Shown here: positions 1 through 6,347 of the stretch, piece by piece | Layout of the letters: each line of letters starts with the position of its first letter | How positions within the stretch are numbered: the stretch's first letter is position 1 | Assembly: GCA_015487255.1 (NCBI GenBank) | Contig: WFQA01000141.1 | Coordinates: forward strand, 1-22,972 | Direction of reading: 5' to 3' | DNA: 22,972 nucleotides | From: Paracoccaceae bacterium | Lineage (GTDB): Bacteria; Pseudomonadota; Alphaproteobacteria; Rhodobacterales; Rhodobacteraceae | Notes under the pieces: generated by a model | What the model was told of the DNA's origin: nothing | Database searches by the model: none | Seen by the model: only the letters and a program-made list of their open reading frames with translations | Made by a program: the position numbers and the translations under genes

Positions 1-5
1 AACAA

Positions 6-407
6 GTGGTGAAAAGGAAAAGAAGAATGGATTTACGGGACTATTCAAAGCATGAACTTAGAGAATTGGTGGTAGTTTTGCTAAGGATGAAGTTTTTCCC
101 GCCGATGGGGGAGGAGAACTATTCAAAGACTCTAAATAAATTATTGAGCGACATCCATGATTACGCGATAAATGAATTGGAACATTCATCGCAGAAACAG
201 CTGCTACTTGGCCCCTTCAATTCACCTGTAGATGACAATTTTATCCAAATGGTTGTAGACGGGCTGAAAGACCAGTTCCCACAGCATACGGAAACTTCTG
301 ATCAGTTACGGGAGATTTTTAGAGACGGAATTTTCCCTCGCACGGTTAGCGAAAATCAATGGGTTATGGTGGAAAAACAAATTGGAGAATTAGCGAAACG
401 CAAGTGA
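6..407 (+). CDS. Small soluble protein, candidate immunity protein of an Rhs toxin lying upstream
   Basis: A 133-residue protein without signal peptide or membrane segment, rich in charged residues and predicted mostly helical. I do not recognise the family. Its beginning (DLRDYSKHELRELVVVLL) is loosely like small bacteriocin-immunity proteins, but this is only an impression. The start is either of two GTG codons at 6 and 9 or the ATG at 27. A TGA at 10-12 in another frame could be the end of an upstream toxin gene that overlaps this start, as toxin and immunity genes often do. The coding region is AT-rich, and directly after its stop the GC-rich Rhs sequence of the next cassette begins. The role as immunity protein is inferred from this position only; the cognate toxin lies outside the window. 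Confidence 0.6.
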   Translation: MVKRKRRMDLRDYSKHELRELVVVLLRMKFFPPMGEENYSKTLNKLLSDIHDYAINELEHSSQKQLLLGPFNSPVDDNFIQMVVDGLKDQFPQHTETSDQLREIFRDGIFPRTVSENQWVMVEKQIGELAKRK

Positions 408-459
408 CGGTGCGCGGCTGACGAAAACCGAGGGCGCAACAGAAACCTTCTACGCAGGC

Positions 460-1488
460 ATGGCGGAAATCCGCAACTTCGGGACGGCGCAGGAAAGCAT
501 CATCCTGCAACCCCACCCCGACTTTCGGATTGTCGATGCAGGCGAGGCAAGTGAGTCCGTCAGCTATTTGCACAGAGACCATCTCGCGAGTGTAAGGCTC
601 ATCACCAACGCCGCAGGCCAACCCGAGCAAGCCACAACCTACACCCCATTTGGTGACCCCGACACATCCATCCTCGTGGATAACGACACCACCCCCGAAG
701 AACGCAGCTTCATCGGCGAGCGTTTTGACACCAGCACCGGCCTTCTCTACCTAAACGCCCGCTACTATGACCCAGCCCTCGGCCGCTTCATGCAGCCGGA
801 TTGGTGGGACCCTCGCAAACGGGGTGTTGGCACCAATCGATATGCATATGCAGGGAACGACCCAATTAACTTTAGCGATCGAAATGGCAATAATTTTGTT
901 AGTGGAGCGATAGCCGCTCTCCGATTATTGCTTGCAGCATCGGCTGGTTACGAGGCGGGCTCACAAGGAGCGGCCATGGTTGCAGGTGACAAAAGTATTG
1001 GGGAAGCCGCAGGAGATTTAGTGCTAAATCTAGCATTGGATAGAGCCACTTTGGGGGCAGGTAGAATAATTCGTAAGATTCGTTCTACAAGATATGGTAG
1101 TTTAAGTGGCAGGAGAGCCGCAACAGATTCTTTAGATGCGCGCGGAATAATCCGTGAGAATGAAAGTGCTGAGGTCCTTGCTAATAATGGGTTCCGTGTT
1201 GTTCAGAGTCCAGATGTGCCAGGAACCAAAAACCCGGATTTTCTTTTGGATGATGTTGTTTATGACAATTACGCGCCCTCGACTTCATCGGGTTTTAGTA
1301 TCGCTGCTAGAATCAATGAGAAAGTTCTCAGTGGTCAAACGAATAATGTTGTGCTTAACTTAAACGACAGCGGTGTTGATCTAAATGACCTAGTCGATCA
1401 GATGCGCATAAACGCGGTTGATGGCGTAGACAACGTTCTGATAATTAGAAATGATGACGTTTTCAAATTATTGTGGAAGGAAGAATAG
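460..1488 (+). CDS. Orphan Rhs tip with CdiA_C-like nuclease toxin domain
   Basis: A fragment of an Rhs protein carrying a toxin. Residues about 30-145 are the conserved end of the Rhs core: YLHRDHLASVRLITNAAGQ, ERSFIGERFD, GLLYLNARYYDPALGRFMQPDWW, NRYAYAGNDPINFSDRNGN. After DRNGN the sequence turns AT-richer and variable. The last ~110 residues (ENESAEVLANNGFRVVQSP, NPDFLLDDVVYDNYAP, INEKVLSGQTNNVVLNLND) match the layout of the CdiA_C family of contact-dependent tRNA nucleases, with the acidic and lysine residues expected of a PD-(D/E)XK-like fold. The Rhs reading frame is open upstream of the ATG to about 403 and no ribosome site is evident, so this is probably a displaced tip rather than an independently expressed gene. 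Intact Rhs proteins exceed 1000 residues. The toxin activity is inferred from the family. Confidence 0.8.
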   Translation: MAEIRNFGTAQESIILQPHPDFRIVDAGEASESVSYLHRDHLASVRLITNAAGQPEQATTYTPFGDPDTSILVDNDTTPEERSFIGERFDTSTGLLYLNARYYDPALGRFMQPDWWDPRKRGVGTNRYAYAGNDPINFSDRNGNNFVSGAIAALRLLLAASAGYEAGSQGAAMVAGDKSIGEAAGDLVLNLALDRATLGAGRIIRKIRSTRYGSLSGRRAATDSLDARGIIRENESAEVLANNGFRVVQSPDVPGTKNPDFLLDDVVYDNYAPSTSSGFSIAARINEKVLSGQTNNVVLNLNDSGVDLNDLVDQMRINAVDGVDNVLIIRNDDVFKLLWKEE

Positions 1489-1818
1489 ATGTCATTGAAT
1501 ATTATTATTCATTCTGCTCTCACCGCTGAGGTCACCAACAACGTTTTGGACAGGATTCGAGCCGATAACACCGATTTGTTTGATAGTGCTTTCTTGATCT
1601 GTAGGGCCCATAACCCGCTTCCTCAAAAGCAGCGCGTATTGAATGAGCTTGGAATTTATAATTTTAATGTCGAATCAGTTTTTTTAGTGAGTATTAACGA
1701 GAAAATGCGAATGTCTGAAGCGCCCAAAGTTGTTGAAATTATTCGAAGTTACTTTGGCACAGATGAATTGATCGTATTATGGGAAAATGAAGAATTGTTT
1801 GATAATATGAAATTTTAG
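1489..1818 (+). CDS. Candidate immunity protein for the CdiA_C-like toxin
   Basis: A 109-residue cytoplasmic protein, no signal peptide. Its ATG follows the toxin stop codon (TAG at 1486-1488) with no gap, the usual toxin-immunity arrangement. It is AT-rich like the toxin part and unlike the flanking Rhs sequence. The family is not recognised by eye. The C-terminus (ELIVLWENEELFDNMKF) is acidic, as in many nuclease inhibitors. The assignment rests on position and size. Rhs-homologous sequence resumes about 20 bases after the stop, so toxin and immunity gene form one module bracketed by Rhs tips. Confidence 0.65.
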   Translation: MSLNIIIHSALTAEVTNNVLDRIRADNTDLFDSAFLICRAHNPLPQKQRVLNELGIYNFNVESVFLVSINEKMRMSEAPKVVEIIRSYFGTDELIVLWENEELFDNMKF

Positions 1819-1894
1819 CGATTACTGTTAACCCCGCCGGGACTTCGCCAACGGCACCTATGTTGAATACACCTACAACGCCCAGGGTTGGCTG

Positions 1895-2803
1895 ATGTCG
1901 GTTGATGTATCCAACCCCAGCGGCAGCCTGTTTAGCGTCCTCTACACCCGCGACGCAGCAGGGCGCATCACCAACGCCGCAGGGCAGGTCGAGCAAGCCA
2001 CCAGCTACACGCCATATGGCGACCCCGACACATCCATCCTCGTGGATAACGATACCACCCCCGAAGAACGCAGCTTCATCGGGGAACGGTTTGACGCCAG
2101 CACGGGGCTGCTGTATTTGAACGCCCGCTACTACGACCCCGCCCTAGGCCGCTTCATGCAGCCGGACTGGTGGGAGGTGAGAATCCCCGGTGTTGGCACA
2201 AATCGCTACGCCTACAACTTCAATGATCCGGTGAACTTGAGTGATCCGAATGGGAATCAGGTACAAGCAGCCGCCCCCCTTTGTGGCCCCGCGGCTATCC
2301 CTTGCCTTATAGGATTAACAATTTTTACACTGGTAATTATTGATAATGCCGACGTGAAACTCCCAACGTCAACAGGCCATGCACCTGACCCTTTTCAAGC
2401 GCCAGTACATACTGGTGGAGACGGTTCCGACAACTTTCAAGCACCGACATCTACCGCAGGACCAATCGAAGGTGATCCAACCGCAGGAATGCAGGAAGGG
2501 TTTAGTATTGAGGCTGGGGGGATAAGTATAGTTACCAGCAATGGAATTAGAGAAATTGGAGATTTGGAGGCAATTGATGGTTCTGCACATAATGCGCCAA
2601 GGCCGGAATTGGAGGGCTTGTCGAATGAGGAACTTATTGAAGCGATTCGAAATCCCGCCGATGGACAAGGGATAATTGTTAGAGGAAATAACGTCCTAAA
2701 CGGCAATGGGCGTATCAAGGAAGCCCAGCGACGTGGTTTGACAGGAGTGATTCCGGTTGATATTTTACCAGATGAGGAGCCTATGGCCCCGTGGGAGAAC
2801 TGA
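1895..2803 (+). CDS. Second orphan Rhs tip, internally deleted, with ParB-like C-terminal domain
   Basis: Rhs homology begins upstream of the ATG: from about 1832 the same frame reads DFANGTYVEYTYNAQGWLM, a YD-repeat. At residue ~26 the YD-repeat DAAGRI runs directly into TNAAGQVEQATSYTPYGD, so the repeats and the YLHRDHLASVR segment normally between them are missing. The tip then matches the first cassette closely up to LSDPNGN. The variable region has a hydrophobic stretch (PAAIPCLIGLTIFTLVII), a linker, and a last ~70 residues (LSNEELIEAIRNPADGQGII, NVLNGNGRIKEAQRRG, IPVDILPDEE) with the layout of a ParB/sulfiredoxin-like domain, where a G-R-x2-A-x2-G turn follows a strand and precedes IPV. 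ParB-like domains occur as nuclease toxins in polymorphic toxin systems. The activity is inferred, and the start codon is uncertain because this is probably a displaced tip. Confidence 0.75.
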   Translation: MSVDVSNPSGSLFSVLYTRDAAGRITNAAGQVEQATSYTPYGDPDTSILVDNDTTPEERSFIGERFDASTGLLYLNARYYDPALGRFMQPDWWEVRIPGVGTNRYAYNFNDPVNLSDPNGNQVQAAAPLCGPAAIPCLIGLTIFTLVIIDNADVKLPTSTGHAPDPFQAPVHTGGDGSDNFQAPTSTAGPIEGDPTAGMQEGFSIEAGGISIVTSNGIREIGDLEAIDGSAHNAPRPELEGLSNEELIEAIRNPADGQGIIVRGNNVLNGNGRIKEAQRRGLTGVIPVDILPDEEPMAPWEN

Positions 2804-2804
2804 A

Positions 2805-3068
2805 GTGGACAACAATAAAACTGATTACTATATTGTCTTGCGGGCGTTAACATATTGTCTGATAGATATTCGCGCCACCGACAACATTAGGAAAGCAAAT
2901 ATTCTTGCCGACGTTTTTCATAACATTCCTAACTTATTAGCTAGCGAAAGATCAGAGGTAGAAATAATTTCAGAATTAGTTGAAACCGCGCGAAGGCTCG
3001 AATGTGAAAAAACAATAACTGATTACCTAGAGGCTGCCACTAAATATTTAGAGTCTAGGCCCACATAA
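2805..3068 (+). CDS. Candidate immunity protein for the ParB-like toxin
   Basis: An 87-residue protein, predicted almost all helical, no signal peptide, AT-rich. I chose the GTG at 2805, one base after the toxin stop (TGA 2801-2803). An in-frame TTG at 2757 would place the start inside the toxin and is less likely. No known family is recognised. The role comes from the position directly behind the toxin domain and the small size. Rhs remnants resume about 15 bases after the stop, so this gene closes the second cassette. Confidence 0.6.
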   Translation: MDNNKTDYYIVLRALTYCLIDIRATDNIRKANILADVFHNIPNLLASERSEVEIISELVETARRLECEKTITDYLEAATKYLESRPT

Positions 3069-3083
3069 TCCTTCGTTTATTTT

Positions 3084-3229
3084 GGAGACACCACCTATAA
3101 CAGCTCGCAACCCGGCCAAAGCTATGACTATAAATACGACTACGCGGCCGTCTGCTTTTTGCCCACACCATGGGCACCACCGACGCCGCCGAGGCCTATA
3201 CCTACGACGCGGGCGGCAATATGCTGTGA
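3084..3229 (+). pseudogene. Frameshifted Rhs core fragment
   Basis: Two short Rhs-like pieces in different frames. From 3084 the frame reads GDTTYNSSQPGQSYDYKYDY, a YD-type repeat. From about 3161 a second frame reads AHTMGTTDAAEAYTYDAGGN and stops at TGA 3227-3229. Together they look like one Rhs repeat segment with a frameshift around 3140-3160. It is the GC-rich Rhs part of a third, decayed cassette. Confidence 0.65.
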
Positions 3230-3261
3230 GAAGTGGTTCGGTTTTGCCGAGCCACATCAGA

Positions 3262-3634
3262 ATGACGGCTGCCAGAGAATTTCTCTACTCTAAATATGAT
3301 GGTAATCTGACGGAAAATTCTACTGTCGAAGGTTGGTCACATGGTTTTGACTGGGAACTGTTTACTGACAGAACCAGTGCAGGGCAATTTTTCGGGAGTT
3401 TTCGGTTGAATTCTGCCACGGTAGCTGATGGTGTGGTAACCTATGAATTTTACAATGAAACCGGGACAGAATCATTCTTTTACGGTTCGGTCACAAAAAG
3501 AGTTAATGAAAAATTTGTATGTTCCCAACATACCTCGGTTTGAAGGTTTTTCACCGCCAATGAGCACTATTAGTCAAACAATAATAGTTAAGGAGCCGAT
3601 TATTCAAAATTGGTGCCAAATAAGCAGATGCTGA
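3262..3634 (+). pseudogene. Decayed third toxin-like C-terminal region, frameshifted
   Basis: The first frame (ATG 3262 to TGA 3541-3543) encodes 93 residues: REFLYSKYDGNLTENSTVEG, GFDWELFTDRTSAGQFFGSF, then YEFYNETGTESFFYGSVTKR. A second frame, open to TGA 3632-3634, appears to continue it from about 3510 with LYVPNIPRFEGFSPPMSTIS. The two halves look like one protein broken by a single frameshift near 3500-3530. The sequence is AT-rich and lies directly behind the Rhs fragment, as the toxin parts of the two preceding cassettes do. The next gene starts inside its stop codon region (ATGCTGA). The family is not recognised and no function is claimed. Confidence 0.5.
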
Positions 3635-3762
3635 CTAGCTTTAGAATGCTCGGAATTTTTCCTGCATTGGTGTCAGTGCTATTGCTTCTTTCAGCTTGCT
3701 CGCCTGTAGACGAAAACGATGTGCCAGGTAAGTATAGCATACAGGGCTGGCTTTGCGGCTGA
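3628..3762 (+). pseudogene. Truncated lipoprotein, probable former immunity lipoprotein
   Basis: An ATG at 3628, overlapping the stop of the preceding broken gene, opens 44 codons ending at TGA 3760-3762. The product begins with a clear lipoprotein signal: hydrophobic stretch FPALVSVLLLL followed by the lipobox LSAC at residues 20-23, then SPVDENDVPGKYSIQGW. The stop comes too early for a functional lipoprotein, so the gene is truncated, or frameshifted into the following open frame. Lipoprotein immunity proteins are known in Rhs/CDI systems whose toxins act in the envelope. That role here is inferred from the overlap with the preceding gene. Confidence 0.5.
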
Positions 3763-4151
3763 TTGGGTTTGATGCTGAGTCAGGAAAGATCACAGACCTC
3801 AACGGTAGTATTTGTCTCGTCGACCAAAACGACAATATTGCGGCCTCATGGGGTTTTGGCGGTGTTATGGAGCATTGGAACCGAAAACATGCCAAAGCTG
3901 CTTATGTGCCGTCTATGATGCAATTCCCACCACCTGAATACCACTACGGCCCGCAAGTGCAGCTTTGCGAAGAAACCGACGTCCTGTTGCTTTTGGCGGC
4001 GTTTGCATCTGGCAAAGCCTATTATGACCCAGGGATTAAAATGGAAGGTATAAATGCTGGAAAGCCAACAACCAAACGCAGGAGCCAGTTTCGAATTAAG
4101 CACCAGAATTTGTCGCAGCTATACTTCAGGTTTGGCACTCAGGATTTGTAG
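3738..4151 (+). pseudogene. Truncated MvaI/BcnI-like restriction-endonuclease domain protein
   Basis: The open frame runs from just after TAG 3735-3737 to TAG 4149-4151. Its first possible initiator is a TTG at 3753, which has no ribosome site. The product reads GFDAESGKITDLNGSICLVD, then ASWGFGGVMEHWNRKHAKAA and YVPSMM, YYDPGIKMEG, KRRSQFRIKHQNLSQLY. The order W-F-helix, 'K-x-KAxYVP', 'SGKxYYDPG(I)K', 'FRI-x4-L-x2-LY' fits the C-terminal half of the MvaI/BcnI restriction endonuclease family as I recall it. The N-terminal half with the metal-binding residues is not present, so it is probably inactive. It may have been joined to the lipoprotein start by a deletion or frameshift between 3735 and 3760. 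The family call is from pattern memory only. Confidence 0.45.
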
Positions 4152-4202
4152 CTGACAATAGGGTCGGGTGGCCAGATAGTGCACACCCAGCCACCCTGCT
4201 CC

Positions 4203-4403
4203 TTATGCAGGAGTGTCGGTCAGGTCTTCTCTACGATCCAGCCGTGTTTGCAGCCAGTCCAACACTTCGCTCTCAACCCATCCCACCCTGTTGGGGCCGA
4301 GTTGTATCCGCTTTGGGAACGTCCCGGCCTTTTCCAGTCTGGCCACGTGTTGTGGCGAGTATAGAATCAACTCCTTGAGCTGGCGTTTTGATAGTATCCG
4401 CAT
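4203..4403 (-). CDS. AlpA-family helix-turn-helix regulator
   Basis: A 66-residue DNA-binding protein of the AlpA/excisionase-like MerR-type winged-helix group. It reads MRILSKRQLKELILYSPQHV, ARLEKAGTFPKRIQLGPNRV, GWVESEVLDWLQTRLDRRED, which has the family's hallmarks: 'S..H..RLE..G.FP....LG...VGW...E...WL'. I chose the ATG at 4403 because GGAGA lies about seven bases upstream. A longer form from 4430 adds nine residues. Such proteins activate integrase or excisionase genes of prophages and islands. Here it lies downstream of the 3' end of tRNA-Leu, between the tRNA and the Rhs cassettes, supporting a mobile origin for the left part. A short GC hairpin at 4166-4196 lies past its end. Confidence 0.8.
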   Translation of the reverse strand: MRILSKRQLKELILYSPQHVARLEKAGTFPKRIQLGPNRVGWVESEVLDWLQTRLDRREDLTDTPA

Positions 4404-4588
4404 CTCGATCTCTCCATGTTTGAAGAGCATCGCGATGCCCTAGGTTACAACAATACCCAGGCGAGGCAACGATAGCGGTGGTGTATGAAAAAAGCAAAAC
4501 GAATAGTGATGGTCGCATAGCTGAACACTCAAACACATAATTTCGCGTTCAAATAGGTGGACCAAAGGGAGAGTTGGAGATGTAGAAT

Positions 4589-4610
4589 TGTAAATAACTG
4601 ATTATTTACA
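4589..4610. repeat. AT-rich 9-bp inverted repeat between AlpA gene and tRNA-Leu
   Basis: TGTAAATAA, four bases (ctga), TTATTTACA is a perfect inverted repeat 19 bases beyond the encoded CCA end of tRNA-Leu. It may be a binding site for the AlpA-like protein or an excisionase, or an RNA hairpin ending the tRNA transcript. The sequence alone does not decide. Confidence 0.5.
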
Positions 4611-4628
4611 GTACGTTACGAAATTTAA

Positions 4629-4715
4629 TGGTGCGGTCGAGAAGACTCGAACTTCCACGGGTGTTACCCCACAGCGACCTCAACGCTGCGCGTCTACCAA
4701 TTCCGCCACGACCGC
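4629..4715 (-). tRNA. tRNA-Leu (anticodon GAG)
   Basis: On the minus strand the 87 bases fold as a class II tRNA. The acceptor stem GCGGTCG pairs with CGACCGC, and the discriminator A is followed by an encoded CCA. The anticodon stem CAGCG/CGCTG encloses the loop TTGAGGT with anticodon GAG, which reads CTC and CTT leucine codons. A long variable arm and TTCGAGT in the T loop agree with tRNA-Leu. The gene is complete. Its 3' end faces the AlpA gene and the Rhs array, the usual orientation for an island integrated at a tRNA. Confidence 0.95.
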
Positions 4716-4716
4716 A

Positions 4717-5026
4717 TTTTCGAGGCTGTGAAGGCATATAGCATTGTGATTTCGGGAAGGAAAGAGACAAAGGCTCGTTGCAAGAATAAAATTCACCGCC
4801 CTATGTTTTTAGGTTTTTCAAACACTTACCGCCCGTGGCTAAGCTCTGGCCAACGCATCCCACCAGCAAGGCAGCCAAGCGGTGGTGCGCCTCACTACCC
4901 TTTCACCGGTGGTAAGCGGTTTTTTCACCCGTAAAACTCGGTTAACACCCTTTGGGACACAGTTTCAACATATGCTCTGATTCGATTAAACCCATCAATC
5001 GCAGCCCAATTATCCAGAGGTGCTCT
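4717..5026. other. Intergenic region between tRNA-Leu and lipB
   Basis: About 310 bases without a credible gene. A TATAT element near 4734-4740 on the minus strand could be the -10 box of the tRNA promoter. Short open frames here have no ribosome site or recognisable protein character. Confidence 0.5.
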
Positions 5027-5677
5027 ATGGTCGAGTGGACAATTTCAAAAGGGCTGACCCCCTACCCCGAGGCCCTCATCCATATGGAGCGGCGGGTGGA
5101 GGCAATATTGGCGGGCAAGGCTGATGAGCAGGTCTGGCTGCTGGAGCACCCGCCGATGTTTACCGCCGGCACCAGTGCCAGGCGCGAAGATCTGGTTGCG
5201 CCGGATATGTTTGAGGTGTTTGAAAGCCGGCGTGGCGGAGAATATACCTATCACGGGCCGGGGCAGCGGGTGGCCTATGTAATGCTTGACCTCAACAAGC
5301 GCGGGCGGGATGTGCGGGCCTATGTGAGCAAGCTCGAAGCCTGGGTGATCGGCACGCTGGCACAGTTCAACCTGCAGGCCGGGCGGCGCGAGGGGCGGGT
5401 CGGGGTCTGGGTGGAGCGGCCCGAGCGCCCTGCCCTGCCCGATGGCCGCATCGCCGAGGATAAAATCGCCGCAATCGGGGTGCGGATCAGGCGCTGGGTG
5501 AGCTTTCATGGCATTTCGATCAATGTCGAGCCGGATTTGAGCCATTATAAGGGGATCATACCCTGCGGCATAAATGATTACGGGGTGACCAGCCTTGTGG
5601 ACCTTGGCCTTCCCGTCAGCATGCATGATCTTGACCAGGCGCTTGAGCGCAGTTTTGCCGAAACCTTCGACGCTTGA
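5027..5677 (+). CDS. lipB: Octanoyltransferase LipB
   Basis: Transfers octanoate from octanoyl-ACP to the lipoyl domains of 2-oxoacid dehydrogenases and GcvH in the cytoplasm, the first step of protein lipoylation. The 216-residue product has the family hallmarks: EHPPMFTAGTS (residues 40-50), RGGEYTYHGPGQRVAY (69-84), the DKIAAIGVRIRRWVSFHGIS segment with catalytic Lys146, and the IIPCGI motif with catalytic Cys180. I chose ATG 5027 because AGAGGTG lies just upstream and the protein then starts as typical alphaproteobacterial LipB (MVEWTISKGL). An in-frame start at 4952 would add 25 residues of no LipB character. It appears monocistronic, with the next gene about 100 bases on and preceded by its own promoter. 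Confidence 0.96.
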   Translation: MVEWTISKGLTPYPEALIHMERRVEAILAGKADEQVWLLEHPPMFTAGTSARREDLVAPDMFEVFESRRGGEYTYHGPGQRVAYVMLDLNKRGRDVRAYVSKLEAWVIGTLAQFNLQAGRREGRVGVWVERPERPALPDGRIAEDKIAAIGVRIRRWVSFHGISINVEPDLSHYKGIIPCGINDYGVTSLVDLGLPVSMHDLDQALERSFAETFDA

Positions 5678-5707
5678 TCACTTTCGCGCGCGTGTGACAT
5701 TATGTTA

Positions 5708-5737
5708 TTGAATATATAGTCTGCATGCTCCTATATT
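5708..5737 (+). promoter_or_regulatory. Candidate sigma-70 promoter of the cytochrome c gene
   Basis: TTGAAT (5708-5713) and TATATT (5732-5737) are separated by 18 bases, about 37 bases before the start codon. A TTGCATGCAA palindrome (5736-5745) overlaps the -10 end and could be an operator. Read by eye only. Confidence 0.5.
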
Positions 5738-5773
5738 GCATGCAATGCAATTTGAATTCTCAAGGAGACACCC

Positions 5774-6196
5774 ATGCTGAGAGCCCTCTTATTTTCGACC
5801 ATCGCCGCCAGCGGCTTTGCTGCCACCGCCGCCGTGGCACAAGATGCCGCCGCCGGTGAAAACGCCTTTCGCAGCTGTGTCGCCTGTCACGGTGTTGTCA
5901 ACTTTGACGGCGAAGTGATCGTGCGCGGTGGCCGGGCCGGGCCAAATCTGTTTGGCGTTATTGGCCGCACGGCGGGCAGCGTTGACGGCTACCGCTACAG
6001 CAGCCCGCTTGTGGCCGCTGGTGAAGCCGGGCTGGTTTGGGATGAAGAAACCCTTGCCGCTTTCATAACCGACCCGACCGGCTATTTGCGCACCTATCTC
6101 GATGACAGCAGCGCACGCTCGAAAATGTCGTTCAAGGCCCGCTCGGGCGCGGCGGATATCGCGGCTTATCTGGCCAGCCTGGATCCGGCCATGTAA
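5774..6196 (+). CDS. Periplasmic class I cytochrome c (c2-like)
   Basis: A small electron carrier exported to the periplasm. Residues 1-22 are a Sec signal peptide ending AVA before QDA. The heme motif CVACH (C35, C38, H39) follows, then GPNLFGVIGRTAGSVDGYRY (57-76), typical of mitochondrial/c2-type cytochromes, and the sixth-ligand Met118 in SKMSFK. Mature size is about 118 residues. The start has a strong ribosome site (AAGGAG, seven bases before ATG 5774). It carries its own candidate promoter and a strong terminator, so it is probably a single-gene unit. It lies just before ctaD and may feed electrons to an oxidase; that link is inferred from proximity. Confidence 0.93.
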   Translation: MLRALLFSTIAASGFAATAAVAQDAAAGENAFRSCVACHGVVNFDGEVIVRGGRAGPNLFGVIGRTAGSVDGYRYSSPLVAAGEAGLVWDEETLAAFITDPTGYLRTYLDDSSARSKMSFKARSGAADIAAYLASLDPAM

Positions 6197-6261
6197 GCAG
6201 CCCTCCGGGCAAACAACCCGCCTTGCCTGAAAAGCAATATTCAGGCGCTCGGCCGAGATTT

Positions 6262-6290
6262 ACGCCGCTGGCTCATCCAGCGGCGTTTTT
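6262..6290 (+). terminator. Rho-independent terminator after the cytochrome c gene
   Basis: ACGCCGCTGG (6262-6271) pairs with CCAGCGGCGT (6277-6286) around a five-base loop, followed by a run of five T and a T-rich tail. Confidence 0.9.
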
Positions 6291-6324
6291 CTTTGTTTCC
6301 CAACATGCTTCAGGCCGCAAAAAG

Positions 6325-6338
6325 TTGATCTGCGTCAA
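6325..6338. promoter_or_regulatory. FNR/FnrL-type box upstream of ctaD
   Basis: TTGATCTGCGTCAA is a near-palindrome fitting the FnrL consensus of photosynthetic and related alphaproteobacteria (TTGAY, four bases, RTCAA). It lies ten bases upstream of the candidate -35 element of ctaD, centred near -51 from the predicted start. FnrL is known to regulate terminal oxidase genes by oxygen; the direction of control here is not evident. Confidence 0.75.
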
Positions 6339-6347
6339 TCATTCCAG

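Noticed and set aside
4273..4536. 87-codon minus-strand frame overlapping the AlpA gene
   Set aside because: Overlaps a well-recognised AlpA-type protein in another frame; the part outside it is too short to judge.
4728..4934. 68-codon open frame between tRNA-Leu and lipB
   Set aside because: Starts inside the tRNA promoter region, has no ribosome site and no recognisable composition.
4952..5026. Longer LipB start
   Set aside because: The extra 25 residues do not resemble LipB and the internal ATG has a ribosome site.
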